NCBI RefSeq assembly: GCF_000485595.1
Contig: NW_014577075.1
Span: 665,014-695,973, forward strand
Direction: 5' to 3'
Source: Priapulus caudatus
Taxonomy: Eukaryota; Priapulida; Priapulimorpha; Priapulimorphida; Priapulidae
DNA length: 30,960 nt
The notes under the pieces are model-generated. The model ran no database searches. It saw only the letters and a list, made by a program, of their open reading frames with translations, and had not been told where the DNA came from. The translations under genes were made by a program, and so were the position numbers. Every line of letters begins with the position of its first letter. Position 1 is the first letter of the stretch. Shown in pieces: positions 21,101 through 30,960 of this stretch.

Positions 21101-22208
21101 CCACCGATAGGGTCCATGTGCGAACGTCGGGATCGTACGTAGTCGTGACAGCGTACTCGTAGCCGTGCTCATCTGCCGTGGAAATCGACGCCGACCGTAG
21201 TTCTTCTAGTTTGTCGCGGGCGTCCATCTTGAATTCCTCTTCGGTCGCATTCTCCTCGTCTAGCAGCTTGTACAAGAGCTTCACAATCCCCTCTTGCTTC
21301 CTGGGATCGTTGTCAGAAACAAGATTAGTCTTGCAGAAACAATAACGAGTAAACATTCGTGCCATCCTATCGCATTTAGCATTATGAAAAAAAACATTTT
21401 CCTTTTATTGTAGAAGAATGAGGTTCCGGAAAGGAAGGGCATTGTGATTTTTAATCGTATAAAATTTATAGTTATCGTTCTATGAAACCTACAACATTCT
21501 CTATTCGAAAACCATAAAACATTACGAAAACCGCGAGGCTCAGGCACTTCAGGCATATTCACACAAGAAGCAGGCACATTCGCACGTACACGCGCGCACG
21601 CACGCACACACGCACACACACCCATACATGCCATATGCACATATTTTGTACACCAACCGGACAGGAAAGGAACTCTTATCAGAACAATGTCTTGTGGGCA
21701 GCAACATGCTTCACGACAACGCTTGACTGTGTGAATGTGCGTTGTGTGCGTTGTCTTCCTACTCACGTTAACAGCTCTTGTGACGCCTCCGCCGCACTCT
21801 GACGCTGTTCAGCGTCATATGGATCTTCTAACGCTCTGTTGGTAAACGAATCTCATCATTATCCCGAAACATCACTCAGTATGCGAGCTTGCATTCGCCA
21901 ACATGATGACAACAGCGCGCAACGATATGCATTTATGCGATTACGTGTATATCCCTTACGGCGGTAAAGTTTTAATAAGAAATGTACTTTGATACAAAAG
22001 CGAATACTTACTGAAAGATCAGGCCTCCGATTGTTGCATAGGCGATGACCAGAAACAGTAATCCTATTGTGGAGAAGACATACTTCAGCAGCACTTTCCA
22101 CCACGCCTTTCGTCGATTTCTTGGTTTCAGACTTGTGAATTTCGCCGCTGCTTGTTGTTCGATGTTATCAAACTCATCTACCCTGGTCATGCTGAGAGTG
22201 GTGACCAT
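18168..22208 (-). CDS. Two-pore-domain K+ channel (K2P/TWK-like), 7 coding exons, 487 aa
   Basis: Coding exons on the minus strand: 22208-22012, 21835-21767, 21300-21065, 20675-20470, 19752-19635, 19284-19148, 18668-18168. Every intron is GT-AG and the phases join to 488 codons. The ATG at 22208 is preceded in frame by TAA two codons upstream. The product is a plasma-membrane background K+ channel subunit, dimeric in this family: TM1 about residues 39-66, a long cap segment with an NAT glycosylation sequon (106) and no cysteine, pore 1 TVVGYG (165-170), TM2 about 178-204, TM3 about 259-280, pore 2 TIGFGD (301-306), TM4 about 322-345, and a ~140-residue charged cytoplasmic tail. Valine replaces the usual pore-1 filter threonine. 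The donor after 19148 (GTCTGA) is weak. The exact junction between exons 4 and 5 (GLV/VSPS) could be shifted. K2P identity is secure; the subfamily is unresolved. Confidence 0.92.
19356..19492. repeat. 69-bp tandem duplication in intron 5 of the minus-strand K2P gene
   Basis: AGCATAATATAATAAAT... to ...GCTGCACCACGCTG occurs at 19356-19422 and again at 19425-19492 with about three differences. It lies wholly within the intron between 19284 and 19635. Confidence 0.9.
20740..21035. repeat. CCACC-rich minisatellite and CAA repeat in intron 3
   Basis: A 40-bp unit (TCCGCGCCATCACCCACCCA then CCACCACCACCACCCCCACC) is present at 20821-20860 and 20861-20900 with partial copies on either side, grading into (CAA)n at about 20937-21020. 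Pro/Thr/His-rich translations here are artefacts of the repeat. Confidence 0.9.
21575..21635. repeat. Short CA/CGCA microsatellite in intron 2
   Basis: CGCGCACGCACGCACACACG-type run inside the intron between exons 2 and 3 of the minus-strand K2P gene. Confidence 0.7.
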
Positions 22209-23177
22209 GCCCACTTATGCTTTCCCTTCTTGTATATCTATATAACGTGTTATATTTTGTCTATTATCAGGAATCGCAAGCCAACATACCGCAGCCCGTG
22301 ATGTTAAAATTTAATTAACCAATGAAAATCTACCAGTGCATACAATTGTTCACCGTTTATTAACTCACACATTGACCACAATACAAGTGTGTAGTGTTTA
22401 GCGTATTTTTATGCGTTCCGCTCAAGATGTGAAAATCGCGTGTATTCGCGTGTTTGTCTGACATGAAATCGCTGGAGTGAAACTAGTTTCGTCAAAGACG
22501 GGCATTCTTGTGTATTATTCCGTGTGTATTGTACATTGATGTGTTAAGGTATGACTACATTATTACTACAAAAGAATTAGTCTTTTACTAACTCGAATAA
22601 GTCAATCTCCGCGTTTTTAAATTTCGTAGGACTAAAATTATCCTCAATTTATGTTCAGTAGTTATCAGCTGCCGGATGCTAACCGTGTAAATTTGGCATC
22701 GATTTTTTTTTACAAAAATACGTACCTGCAATTCCGGATCCAACGCTTCGAAACGGGAACGGTTATGTTTCATTCGTTTATGCGTCAGGGAGCGCAGCAC
22801 GGCTCTGTTCAACTGTGTGGCCCCCTGTCTTACATCCACAGTAGACAAGCAATGCGGAATTTCAGCACCATATTTAACTCTGACTTGTTCCTTCTGTGAC
22901 CGACAGCTGCTGTGTATTGACGACAGCGCGCATGCGCAGTAGATGCTGGTGCGTTACTGCACGGCGCAATGATAAAGGAGCACAACGACGTTAGCAACGC
23001 CATGACGGAGGGGGGGGGTACAACCACGCAGGGTTATGGCGAGGCTTTTTCAGATTAGAGTGAAATATTAATGGCGTTAATCAATACGGTTGCTGGGGCG
23101 TACTCAAGTGCTCTCCAAACTGGTATCGCTTCTCTCTACTTTTCAATTATGAGGATCGGCTAATGGGACATCATATT
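22209..23177. other. 5' flank of the minus-strand K2P gene
   Basis: Should include its 5' UTR and probably its promoter. No further coding exon is supportable; frames at 22588-22848 and 22830-23027 show no recognisable family. It holds the NRF1-type site at 22927-22938. Confidence 0.4.
22927..22938. promoter_or_regulatory. NRF1-type palindromic site
   Basis: CGCGCATGCGCA is an exact fit to YGCGCAYGCGCR, an element common in animal promoters. It lies ~720 bp upstream of the minus-strand K2P ATG, inside the region between the divergent genes. The motif also occurs inside coding sequence (GGCGCATGCGCA near 27829), so promoter function is only suggested. Confidence 0.35.
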
Positions 23178-23713
23178 CAGGGGCGGATCCAGGATTTTTG
23201 AAAAGGGGGTGTCCAGGAAGAAATAATGGACACTTTTTCCTGCTTACTTTTTCTGGTGTTTTAAAACGCTGCCGAAGGCCACTTAGGGGGGTTTGGGAAT
23301 TTTTTTTTAAATTGGTGCATTCTGAGAGCATCTGAGTAGTAATTTTGATGTCTAGAATGCAAAAATTTATCAGATCCGGTCGCCCGGACGCCTGCGGACC
23401 CCTCTTTGCCCATTTCTAGGTTTTTATAACGAATTTACATAGGCTATATATAAGTAAATATTTATCAAAAAAACTAGCGCTAAACAAGATTTGTTTATGG
23501 AGACAATATAAGAGAGTGGTGCGTGTGTGTGTGTGTGTGTGTTGTGTGTGTGGGTGTGTGTTGTGTGTGTGTGTGTGTGGTGTGTGGTGTGTGCGCGCGC
23601 GCGTGCGTGCGGGCGTGCGTGCGTGTGTGTGTATGCTTTTTTTTCCTTTTTTTGTGGTAAAAAGGGGGAATCCGGACCCCCTCGACCCCCCACCCCCTCC
23701 GGATCCGCCCCTG
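23178..23713. mobile_element. MITE with CAGGGGCGGATCC terminal inverted repeats
   Basis: Begins CAGGGGCGGATCC at 23178 and ends with its exact reverse complement GGATCCGCCCCTG at 23713. The inner flanks are G-rich on one side and C-rich on the other. ATATT is present immediately outside both ends (23173-23177, 23714-23718), a candidate 5-bp target duplication. The interior includes a GT microsatellite (23519-23635) and no transposase. Such termini are common on non-autonomous DNA transposons of animals; the superfamily is not certain. Confidence 0.7.
23519..23635. repeat. GT/GC microsatellite inside the MITE
   Basis: Interrupted (GT)n with a GCGCGCGCGTGCGTGCGGGC block. Cys-Val and Thr-His translations on either strand are artefacts. 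Confidence 0.9.
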
Positions 23714-23867
23714 ATATTACTGGTGTTCTCCATGCGAATATCAAAACGGACAATATGCGACAGGAAACTTTCATGTTTATTATTATTATTGTTATATATT
23801 TATTTGATATATTATATATTAGATAGAGCCTATACATTTTTATAATTATATATATATGTGTATATAT

Positions 23868-23926
23868 CCCTAACCCTAAACCTAAGCGTAACCGTAGCAT
23901 AACCTTAACCCTAACACTAACCCTGA
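23868..23926 (-). repeat. Degenerate interstitial telomere-like repeats
   Basis: About nine CCCTAA/CCTTAA/CGTAAC variants in a row, with only a few perfect CCCTAA units, preceded by a TA-rich run. Confidence 0.65.
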
Positions 23927-25221
23927 CGGGATGAATAGATACAAAAGATGATGTAGGAATTTTGTTGGGCAAATCTGTTAGTAGCCTGATCATATTAAAC
24001 AATTACATAACATTATACACCTAAACATCTATACTTCCCACTAAGCAGATACTGCAAACTTATGCCTAACGTAAATTCATCGTCGAGTGTCATTCTATTT
24101 TTAATGAGTACGCCAATTCGCAACAATATCCCTCATCACGTTAGCGTTGCAAGGACAAGCTGTATACGGTTTCACTGCAACGACTATATATGTGAAGAAA
24201 CACAAGACCGACCTTGTTAGGAAGACAGCATGCCACTACATTAATAAACATATCATAGAGACATCACAGCGTGGAGGCAAGTGCGTGAAACGAAGCCATA
24301 TCATATTTCGATGTATTTTACTTATGATTATGAACGTGTGCTCGGCGTGCGTTATATGTTGTCCCGGCAACGTCGTTCGTGCGATCTCAGTCAACCCACG
24401 CAGATAAATATAGCGCTGTATACGGAAACATGGAGAGCAAAACAACTCAATACTGGAAAGAGACAGTAAGTAAATCAATGGGCGTACCTGCGTAGTTGAG
24501 CTCGTAATAATCGGCGCTCCAGGGCCGAGGAGAATGGAAGCGAAACGGGTGCCAAGCAACCGACATGCACCCTGGAGACCCACCATGGCTCAACACCATC
24601 AACCGATATTCACTGATCGATATTTCGCAGGTGCGGAATCGTAGGCTGCGAAGCTCGAACGCTATCCGTCCTTCTACCCTAGCGGTGCCTCTCCGCGATT
24701 AGTTGCCAAACGTTCTCGTTGGCCATAATTGTACGTCGATTGCCCTGTGGTAGCTCGGACAGATAATTACAGATATTACATGCGAAAGGAAGGAGGAGGC
24801 GTTCAGGAATTACACTCCTTCCGTTAACGAACTGTGCAGAAAGTACGGAACAGGCAGCCATCACCTGTGAGGTGACTACTAAGCAATTTACCGCTCACCC
24901 TGAGAAGGAGTTTTACACCAGGTAGGTGGCAACTGTATAAAAATGTATCGATAACAGCAGAGATCTCATAAATGTAACAACGTTGCTAGAAGTCAATATT
25001 AGGATTAATCTTATTCCCGCTGTAATTACAGATAATTAAATTTCTTATTATTATTATGACTGAACTAGCAATTAGAAAGATGGTTCACGGGTTGAGTGTA
25101 TATGCATTCAAATCGAGGGCAGTCTGAAACCTATTAATTCGATAGTACGTAACTGGATTTCGAACGATAATATTAACAATTATAAATTAAAAATTATAAA
25201 ATGAATGATTTCTTGATACAT
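23927..25221. other. Intergenic DNA between the divergent K2P genes
   Basis: No family is recognised. A minus-strand frame 24586-24488 (33 codons) ends at a good splice donor (CAG|GTACGC, donor at 24487), but nothing else supports it as an exon. A 61-codon minus frame at 24864-24679 is likewise unsupported. Confidence 0.35.
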
Positions 25222-25244
25222 GAGAGAGAGAGAGAGAGAGGGAA

Positions 25245-25316
<72 letters not shown>
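25222..25316. repeat. (GA)n microsatellite
   Basis: Nearly uninterrupted AG dinucleotides over ~95 bp, roughly 500 bp upstream of the plus-strand K2P start. Confidence 0.95.
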
Positions 25317-25318
<2 letters not shown>

Positions 25319-25445
25319 CGGTTCGAGTAAAGATACGGCAACTAGCCGGTATCAAAGCCCGCGTGCCCTATGTTAGATTCTGTTCAACAGATAATTCTAT
25401 TCCATGAAACTCGCCTGCACATCGTTTGTATATAGAACTTAAATA

Positions 25446-25592
25446 TAGAGGGAGAGTGAGAGAAAGAAGAGCGAGCGAGAGAAAGAAGAGCGAGCGAGAG
25501 AAAGAGAGAGGGGGAGAGAGGGGCGAAAGAGAAAGAGAGCGCGAGAGAGATAGAGAGAGAGAAATAGAGAGAGAGAGAGCGCGATTGAGAAA
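25446..25592. repeat. Imperfect GA-rich tract
   Basis: GAGA/GAAAGA-rich stretch with GCGAGCGAGAGAAAGAAGA repeated twice. Arg-Glu or Ser-Leu translations are artefacts. Confidence 0.9.
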
Positions 25593-25795
25593 AATTGCAT
25601 CTGACTGAAAACATTGTTAGGTCATGAAGCGCGTTCCTTATACCTTATTCTTAATTATAAAACACTAGTCACTGTACTATTTATTATCTAACTCTACGAT
25701 GATCGTAGCACACTGTTACATCGTGGCAAATTACATAACTTTGTGAATAGAACATTGTGCAACATTGCAACAGACAATGTTATGCTTGTTTACAG

Positions 25796-25829
25796 CTCCG
25801 TGAACATCTGCGAAACATAGCATACAGGC
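25796..25829 (+). other. Probable 5' UTR end with upstream splice acceptor
   Basis: TGCTTGTTTACAG ends at 25795, a good pyrimidine-rich 3' splice site. The sequence from 25796 to the ATG contains an in-frame TAG four codons before the ATG, so a 5' UTR intron upstream is plausible. Confidence 0.35.
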
Positions 25830-27976
25830 ATGACCTCGGTGGAAGAGCTTGAGCTGATAGGGAACAGTCCCGATTTTCCTGGACCTGCACCGTATCAGCA
25901 GCAACAACTACAACAACAAAACTTACAGCAACAACAAAACTTACAACATCAACAACAACCACAACAAAACTTACAACAACAGCATAACTTGCAGCAGCAA
26001 CAGCACAATCGACACCAGTATGGTCAAGCGCAAGTACACGACGAGATCTCGTCCACGGAGCGTCACGACGAGCAGGATGACGAGGCAGAGGTGGTGGAGA
26101 AGTCAGAGCCATCGTGGAAGGCCGGACTGAAGGTTTTGTTTACCAGCCTAGGACTACTGCTGATTGTCATCGCATATTCGGTCATAGGTGCTTTCATCTA
26201 CATAGCTGTTGAAAAGCCGGAGGAAACGCTGCGAAAGGAAGCGAGAATCGCATTCTCGTACGAATTTCTCGAGATGGAGAACTCGACCGTTAATATTATG
26301 TATGACTGGGCGATGTCTTATCCTGATCTCTCGGACTCGGCTAGCGGCAAAGAGTGGCGTAATCGCAGCAACATGGTGAGAGCATGAATAATCTACTTAA
26401 TATTAATATGGCGCGATGAAAGAAATAATTTATGCTGCGACATGACTGGATGCCTGAACTAATAATTACGCATGCTGTTTCAACTCACCGAGTTCGAGTT
26501 AATGTGTTTTGATTTCTCGCGTAGGTTATGATTCAGAATTAGGGGTTCTCTTCTTGTAGTTGCTGGCGGCTTTTCGAAAAAACATAAGTGATGGTATCAA
26601 CGACTACGGTTACGATGGAACTACGGAGCTGGGAAGGTACACGTGGGACATTGCAAACACTCTGCTGTTTGTCATCACCATTATCACTACAATAGGTATG
26701 AAAAACATTTATATTTACGCATCGCATATTTATTCAATGTATATAACACCGAGCGTGTACGCGTGCGCGCGTGTGTATTATATGGACGAATGCATGTCTC
26801 CGCAGGCGTAAATACATGCGTTTCCCGGGCTTGCATATTAAATGTTTTAATGAAAGGGCGATCACGCGATCCCCAGTATACACCCCGGTAGCACCTAACG
26901 CATATAGCAACGATATGATCGATATCACCATTCATCAGCGAATATTGTCACATTCTTCCATTCTTCGCGTTTCTCCAGGTTACGGTCACATCACGCCCAA
27001 GACGGACGCAGGCAAGCTGATCGTCATCCCGTACGGCTTCATCGGCATCCCGCTCACCGTTCTCTTCCTAGGTGGCATTGGCGACATCATGGCGAAGGCG
27101 ACGCGCTATATGTACGCGCGCACCTGCTGCTATCTGTGCAACCAACGACGCATGCGCAGTCAGTACTCGCAGGTGCACGACATGCATCCGGATCCCTCGC
27201 ACGGCGGCGCCTTCGACGATGCCGACGAGAAGATCGAGAAGCTGAAGTCGAAGAAGGGACCGATAACGCGCAAGGAGCGGCTGCGGCTGCAGGCGCTCGA
27301 GCGGCAGGTCGAGGCGGAGCGGGCACGCATCAAGCTGGAGGAGACGAGCGGCGTCTCCGCCGATCAGGACCAGGGCGACCCGGTCGAGCAGATGTCGGTG
27401 CCCGTCGCGCTGACGATGTGTATCATTACGGCGTACGTGCTGCTCGGCGCCGTCATCTTCGCCGCCTGGGAGGAGGGCTGGGACATGACCATCGGCGCCT
27501 ACTTCTCCTTCACGACGCTCAGCACGATCGGACTCGGCGACTTCGTGCCCGGCTCGTCGTCGCTGGGGTCGGACGACAACAGCCGGATGATCGTCAGCGC
27601 CTTCTACATCATGTTCGGCCTGTCGGTGCTCTCGATGTCGCTCAACCTCGCCCAGGAGGAGATCATCGAGAAGTTTCGCTGGCTGGGAAAGAAGCTGGGC
27701 ATCGTCGACGACGACAGCGACGACGAGGAGGAGGAAGACGCCGTCGTCCGGGAGGATTACGGAGAGGTGGAGACACCGCTCGCGATTTCCGTGAGAAGAC
27801 GCAGCGTCGGAGGAATCGGCGGTACGTCGGCGCATGCGCACGGTCGTGGGGGTGACGTCGGCGAGCGGGAGTCATCGCAAAAGCCGCCGATAGATAGGAC
27901 GCCTTCGCCAGCGGCATGGGCGGAAGGGTCGAATTCATACGGAAGTAGGGTTAATCTCATCCAACACAGGCTTTAA
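25830..27976 (+). CDS. Two-pore-domain K+ channel (K2P/TWK-like) with poly-Q N-terminus, 3 coding exons, 559 aa
   Basis: Coding exons 25830-26375, 26560-26695 and 26979-27976 join in phase 0 then phase 1 with GT-AG introns to 560 codons. The product is a membrane K+ leak-type channel subunit. Features: glutamine-rich cytoplasmic N-terminus (residues 23-65, CAA/CAG encoded), TM1 about 100-126, a cap region with sequons NST (151) and NRS (178) but no cysteine, pore 1 TTIGYGH (225-231), TM2 about 239-262, a long charged intracellular loop rich in K/R/E (about 295-355), TM3 about 368-390, pore 2 TIGLGD (410-415), TM4 about 431-453 ending SMSLNLAQEE as in nematode TWK-type channels, then an acidic DDDSDDEEEED tail. 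The Leu in pore-2 GLG also occurs in TWIK1-type channels. Exon 3 is strikingly GC-rich and fuses segments spread over four exons in the paralogue. The first ATG follows an in-frame TAG. Confidence 0.93.
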
Positions 27977-28060
27977 ATGTGTTTGTTTGTTTTCCCCGGT
28001 GATACTATGCGCGAGCATGTGAAATGTGCGTAGCTGGATAGTGGACGTGACAGATAGATA
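27977..28060 (+). other. Start of 3' UTR of the plus-strand K2P gene
   Basis: Sequence after the TAA at 27974-27976. The first AATAAA in the sense strand that I see downstream is at 28749-28754, so the UTR may run through the GGTGAT block; a closer unconventional signal is possible. Confidence 0.3.
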
Positions 28061-28390
28061 GATAGTAGTGGTGGTGGTGATGACGGTGATGGTGGTGATG
28101 GTGGCGGTGTCGGTGGCGGTGGCAGTGGCGGTGATGATGGTGGTGGCGGCGGCGGTGTCGGTGGCGGTGGCAGCGGCGGTGATGATGGTGTGGCTGGTGG
28201 TGGCGATGACGGTGATGATGATGATGGTGGGGGTGATGTGGTGGTGATGGTGATAGTGATGGTGATGGTGGTGATGGTGATGGTGATTTTAATGTGGTGT
28301 GGGGGTGATGTGGTGGTGATGGTGATAGTGATGGTGATGGTGGTGATGGTGATGGTGATTTTAATGTGGTGTGGTGGTGATGGTGGTGTA
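28061..28390. repeat. GGTGAT/GGCGGT low-complexity tract with 72-bp duplication
   Basis: Trinucleotide-based G/T-rich repeat. A 72-bp segment at 28229-28300, ending ATTTTAATGTGGTGT, is repeated exactly or almost exactly at 28301-28372. His-rich or Val/Met-rich translations are artefacts. Confidence 0.92.
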
Positions 28391-28622
28391 TGTCATGCTC
28401 GCTATGTGATCGTAACATAAGGGCAGATAGATGATGATTCATATGAATTAGCAGAGACAGTTATATCGGTCGAAAAGAACAATATCGTCTACAATGCGAC
28501 ATGGGCGTGTGAATTTGAATTCGCATAATTGATCGATAGCTTAGTTCTTTTGGATCATTCTGCTTGATTTAGCTTATCTGAATCAGATAACTTATAACTT
28601 AATGATTGTATGTATAACTCAG

Positions 28623-28643
28623 AACCCTAACCCTAACCCTAAC
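28623..28643 (-). repeat. Short perfect CCCTAA run
   Basis: AACCCTAACCCTAACCCTAAC: three uninterrupted telomeric-type units in otherwise ordinary AT-rich sequence. Confidence 0.8.
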
Positions 28644-30960
28644 TCATCTAACTTATTCTTTACCTATTGTGTATAGAGCATACTTGTTCTTGTTTTGAGA
28701 AAGGTAATCATACGCGTTTTCCATATCCATTACATTTAAAAGATATTAAATAAATGCGTAAGGTATTATTATAGAACCAAATATTATGTTAACCAAACCT
28801 ATATATTTTAATAACAGCGAGTAACTGTACGCCGCAAAATTCATCACACCCGCCATCTTGTTGTAGGTGGACAACATAAATTACGCGAGGCGAAGCGGCG
28901 GTAAAATCCGTGCACGAGAATCAAGAAAGATATCGTGGAGTTATGATTGTTTGGCCCATTGTGTCGTACAAAAATACAGGCAACCCTCCCCCCTAATATT
29001 TATAAAGAGCGATTCATAAAGCTATATATTTTTAAGCTATACCTAATAATAGGCTTGGGTGGACGACTTTATATTTATATTGATTGAAATTTTTAACAAT
29101 ACGAACTTGCGCATGATATTCACCTTTGGCTGCGTTAAGTATTGCAGCACCCGTCAGTGTTTCTGCATTCTAACATCTATAACTATATAAACTATTGCGT
29201 AATTAATTACGGACGTTCCTTCAAACACTGTATACAGCCGTGAACATAAAATATGGCCTTTGGTGCTGTCATGTTTTTTTTACAGAATCTACCGTTAATT
29301 TCGTGACGCCAGTACTATTGCCGTTCTAGACCTAACTATAAGCAAACAGTTCAGTTACAATAAATATCATTATATGGTTGTTTTATGAACTGTTATGTGC
29401 AGGTACATGGTACAGCTGCAGGCTTGTGAATAATACATTAGCAATGTTGAAAATGTGATAGATCGCCAATGTGTTAGGAACCGATGTATAGACCGACCAC
29501 ATAGGCTTATAGAAGCAGCGACATCTAGTGGACATAAATGACTGCAGAATGTGATCGATCTATCACGCATCACGACACCTTGTATTAAACAACGGTCGTT
29601 AAAATGTTCACGATATTTACAGCTGTAAACTTGCAAATACAAAATGCTAACAACGCTGACAATTTTCTACAGCGAATTGCAGAAGTGAACGAGTTATGAC
29701 ATAATTCATAAGTGTAATCGTGCATCGACTTAATAGTTTATTGTAGTCGCTCTCGTTTTATCAATGAATGCTAGTGTTCGAACCGACAGACCTATATCGT
29801 AACGGCGAAGAACCACGGTCCCATTCGTCACAGAATGCAATATATTTTAGACGAATATAATCCCTTCCCCAAATTTGCTTTTCTGTTGATATTGCAAATA
29901 TCCCTATATCTTTTTTACTAGATGACAAAGTGGTGCAGCCTCTGCTTTTGTTTCTTTAATATCTCTCGTCTCATGGCGTCTCAATAAATAATCGCTCATA
30001 GGCATTAGATTAATGTTCGCCGACGAACTATGATAATAATTCAGCACTTGCTATCGTTGTTAACACGCAAACCTTGTACAGAATGTACTGTTCTGACGAT
30101 GTAATACGTAGGTGCCGTTTGTCATATCGACGCACATATGCTAATAAAGACAAATGACGCTACCTATATACAATTGATACATATCGTTTTATTCTTGTAT
30201 TTACACACATTAAATGGATGCCTCACGCAAAACAAGCAAGTTGTAGTGAGGTCTGTTCCGTTGAGGTCTGTTACAGTTATTTGATTTTAATTTGTTTTAA
30301 TGGTTTAAATTCCGTTTACAGTTATTTTCTTGACATCAGTTGCCTGTTCCGCGTTGCGTCCCAGCTTTCCCATTAGAAAATCATTCGCCAACATTACGTT
30401 AATTACAACTCAACCGGATAACATACTCTACAGTTTCTTATAACTCAAACACGCATTACATTACCCCATGTTTGTACGATGGCGCCACCTGCATTGCCCC
30501 TACACGCACCTCTCAAATTTTACCTCCTCACCTAAAATGCCCATGTCGCAATCAGAATCTAAATCAGAATCTATAATGTGTTGTAACATGAACCGGTAGT
30601 GTGAACCTATCTTGTATATACAATGATTACAGGCAGCCTTTACATTATATCCGTCCACGCATACGTGTTAATAAGACACAAATTGACAGTAAAAAAAATC
30701 CTAATATCATTTTCAAAGTACGCGAGTCGGCGATTTCGTAGCGCCTTGTTTATAATGATATGACTGCTGCACATAGGAAAGCTAGAAAACCGCTGACTCG
30801 GGTAAACGTTGGTCGACTGCTACTGCTGATGCTGCCTTGGCTGTTACGATCAAGATGGCGACTAACATCGGTGCCTACAGACACAAAAGTGTGATGAAAC
30901 AAAAGAATCGTGTGATGAGTATATATATATATATAAAATAACTCAAAAATCATATATATA
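28644..30960. other. AT-rich intergenic DNA, no supportable gene
   Basis: No frame with a recognisable domain. Two spots look like ATGGCG-type (YY1-like) start regions: minus strand AACAAGATGGCGGGTG (ATG at 28856) and plus strand ATCAAGATGGCGAC (ATG at 30855). Each opens only a short frame (36 and 27 codons) before a stop or possible donor. TA repeats occupy the last ~70 bases. Confidence 0.35.

Noticed and set aside
24488-24586. 33-codon minus-strand frame ending at a CAG|GTACGC donor, as a 5' coding exon of the K2P gene
   Set aside because: An in-frame TAA directly precedes the K2P start at 22208, so it cannot be joined in frame there; no homology is recognised.
27068-27855. Long minus-strand (257 aa) and +1-frame (239 aa) ORFs over the K2P exon 3
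   Set aside because: They are shadows of the GC-rich K2P exon; Arg/Ala/His-rich composition with no domain.
30105-30165. Imperfect inverted repeat (TAGGTGCCGTTTGTC / GACAAATGACGCTACCTA)
   Set aside because: Too short and mismatched to call an element or RNA structure.
30770-30855. Possible signal-peptide-like minus frame (MLVAILIVTAKAASAVAV)
   Set aside because: Stops after 28 codons with no convincing donor; a chance hydrophobic frame is equally likely.

Overview
This window is nuclear DNA of an invertebrate metazoan. It carries two multi-exon two-pore-domain potassium (K2P) channel genes with GT-AG introns, a Penelope-like element (PLE) remnant, hammerhead ribozyme motifs, microsatellites, minisatellites and vertebrate/lophotrochozoan-type (TTAGGG)n-like interstitial telomeric tracts. 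The species cannot be named from the sequence; an invertebrate bilaterian is likely, and a lophotrochozoan is only a guess.

Left half (1-17540): no convincing host gene. It holds two consecutive copies of a unit of about 8.4-8.6 kb (copy A about 480-8897, copy B about 8898-17540). In order, each copy has a tandem array of a ~180-bp repeat, a spacer, a GT-rich microsatellite, a second spacer, a tRNA-like stretch next to short TTAGGG-like DNA, a long ~26-bp minisatellite that flips orientation part way through, a third spacer, a second GT microsatellite, a PLE remnant with inverted terminal repeats and an RT fragment, and an A-rich end. The copies differ mainly by one- and two-base indels. That pattern suggests unpolished long-read sequence at least as much as true divergence.

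Boundary element (17635-17852): a near-palindromic hairpin between TA-rich tracts. Each strand carries a type I hammerhead ribozyme motif. The minus-strand copy has every core nucleotide; the plus-strand copy lacks one core G. I consider this the most interesting feature of the window.

Right half (18168-27976): two K2P paralogues arranged head to head. The minus-strand gene has 7 coding exons (487 aa); the plus-strand gene has 3 (559 aa). I assembled both from splice sites with consistent phase. Each has four membrane segments and two pore loops, and both have a phase-1 intron splitting the first glycine codon of the pore-1 GYG. Pore 1 of the minus-strand channel reads TVVGYG, with valine where K+ channels almost always have threonine. 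The 3.6 kb between the two starts should hold both promoters; it contains an NRF1-type site, a MITE with CAGGGGCGGATCC termini, a degenerate telomeric tract and GA repeats. Beyond 27976 there is a GGTGAT low-complexity block, a short perfect CCCTAA run and about 2.3 kb with no supportable gene.
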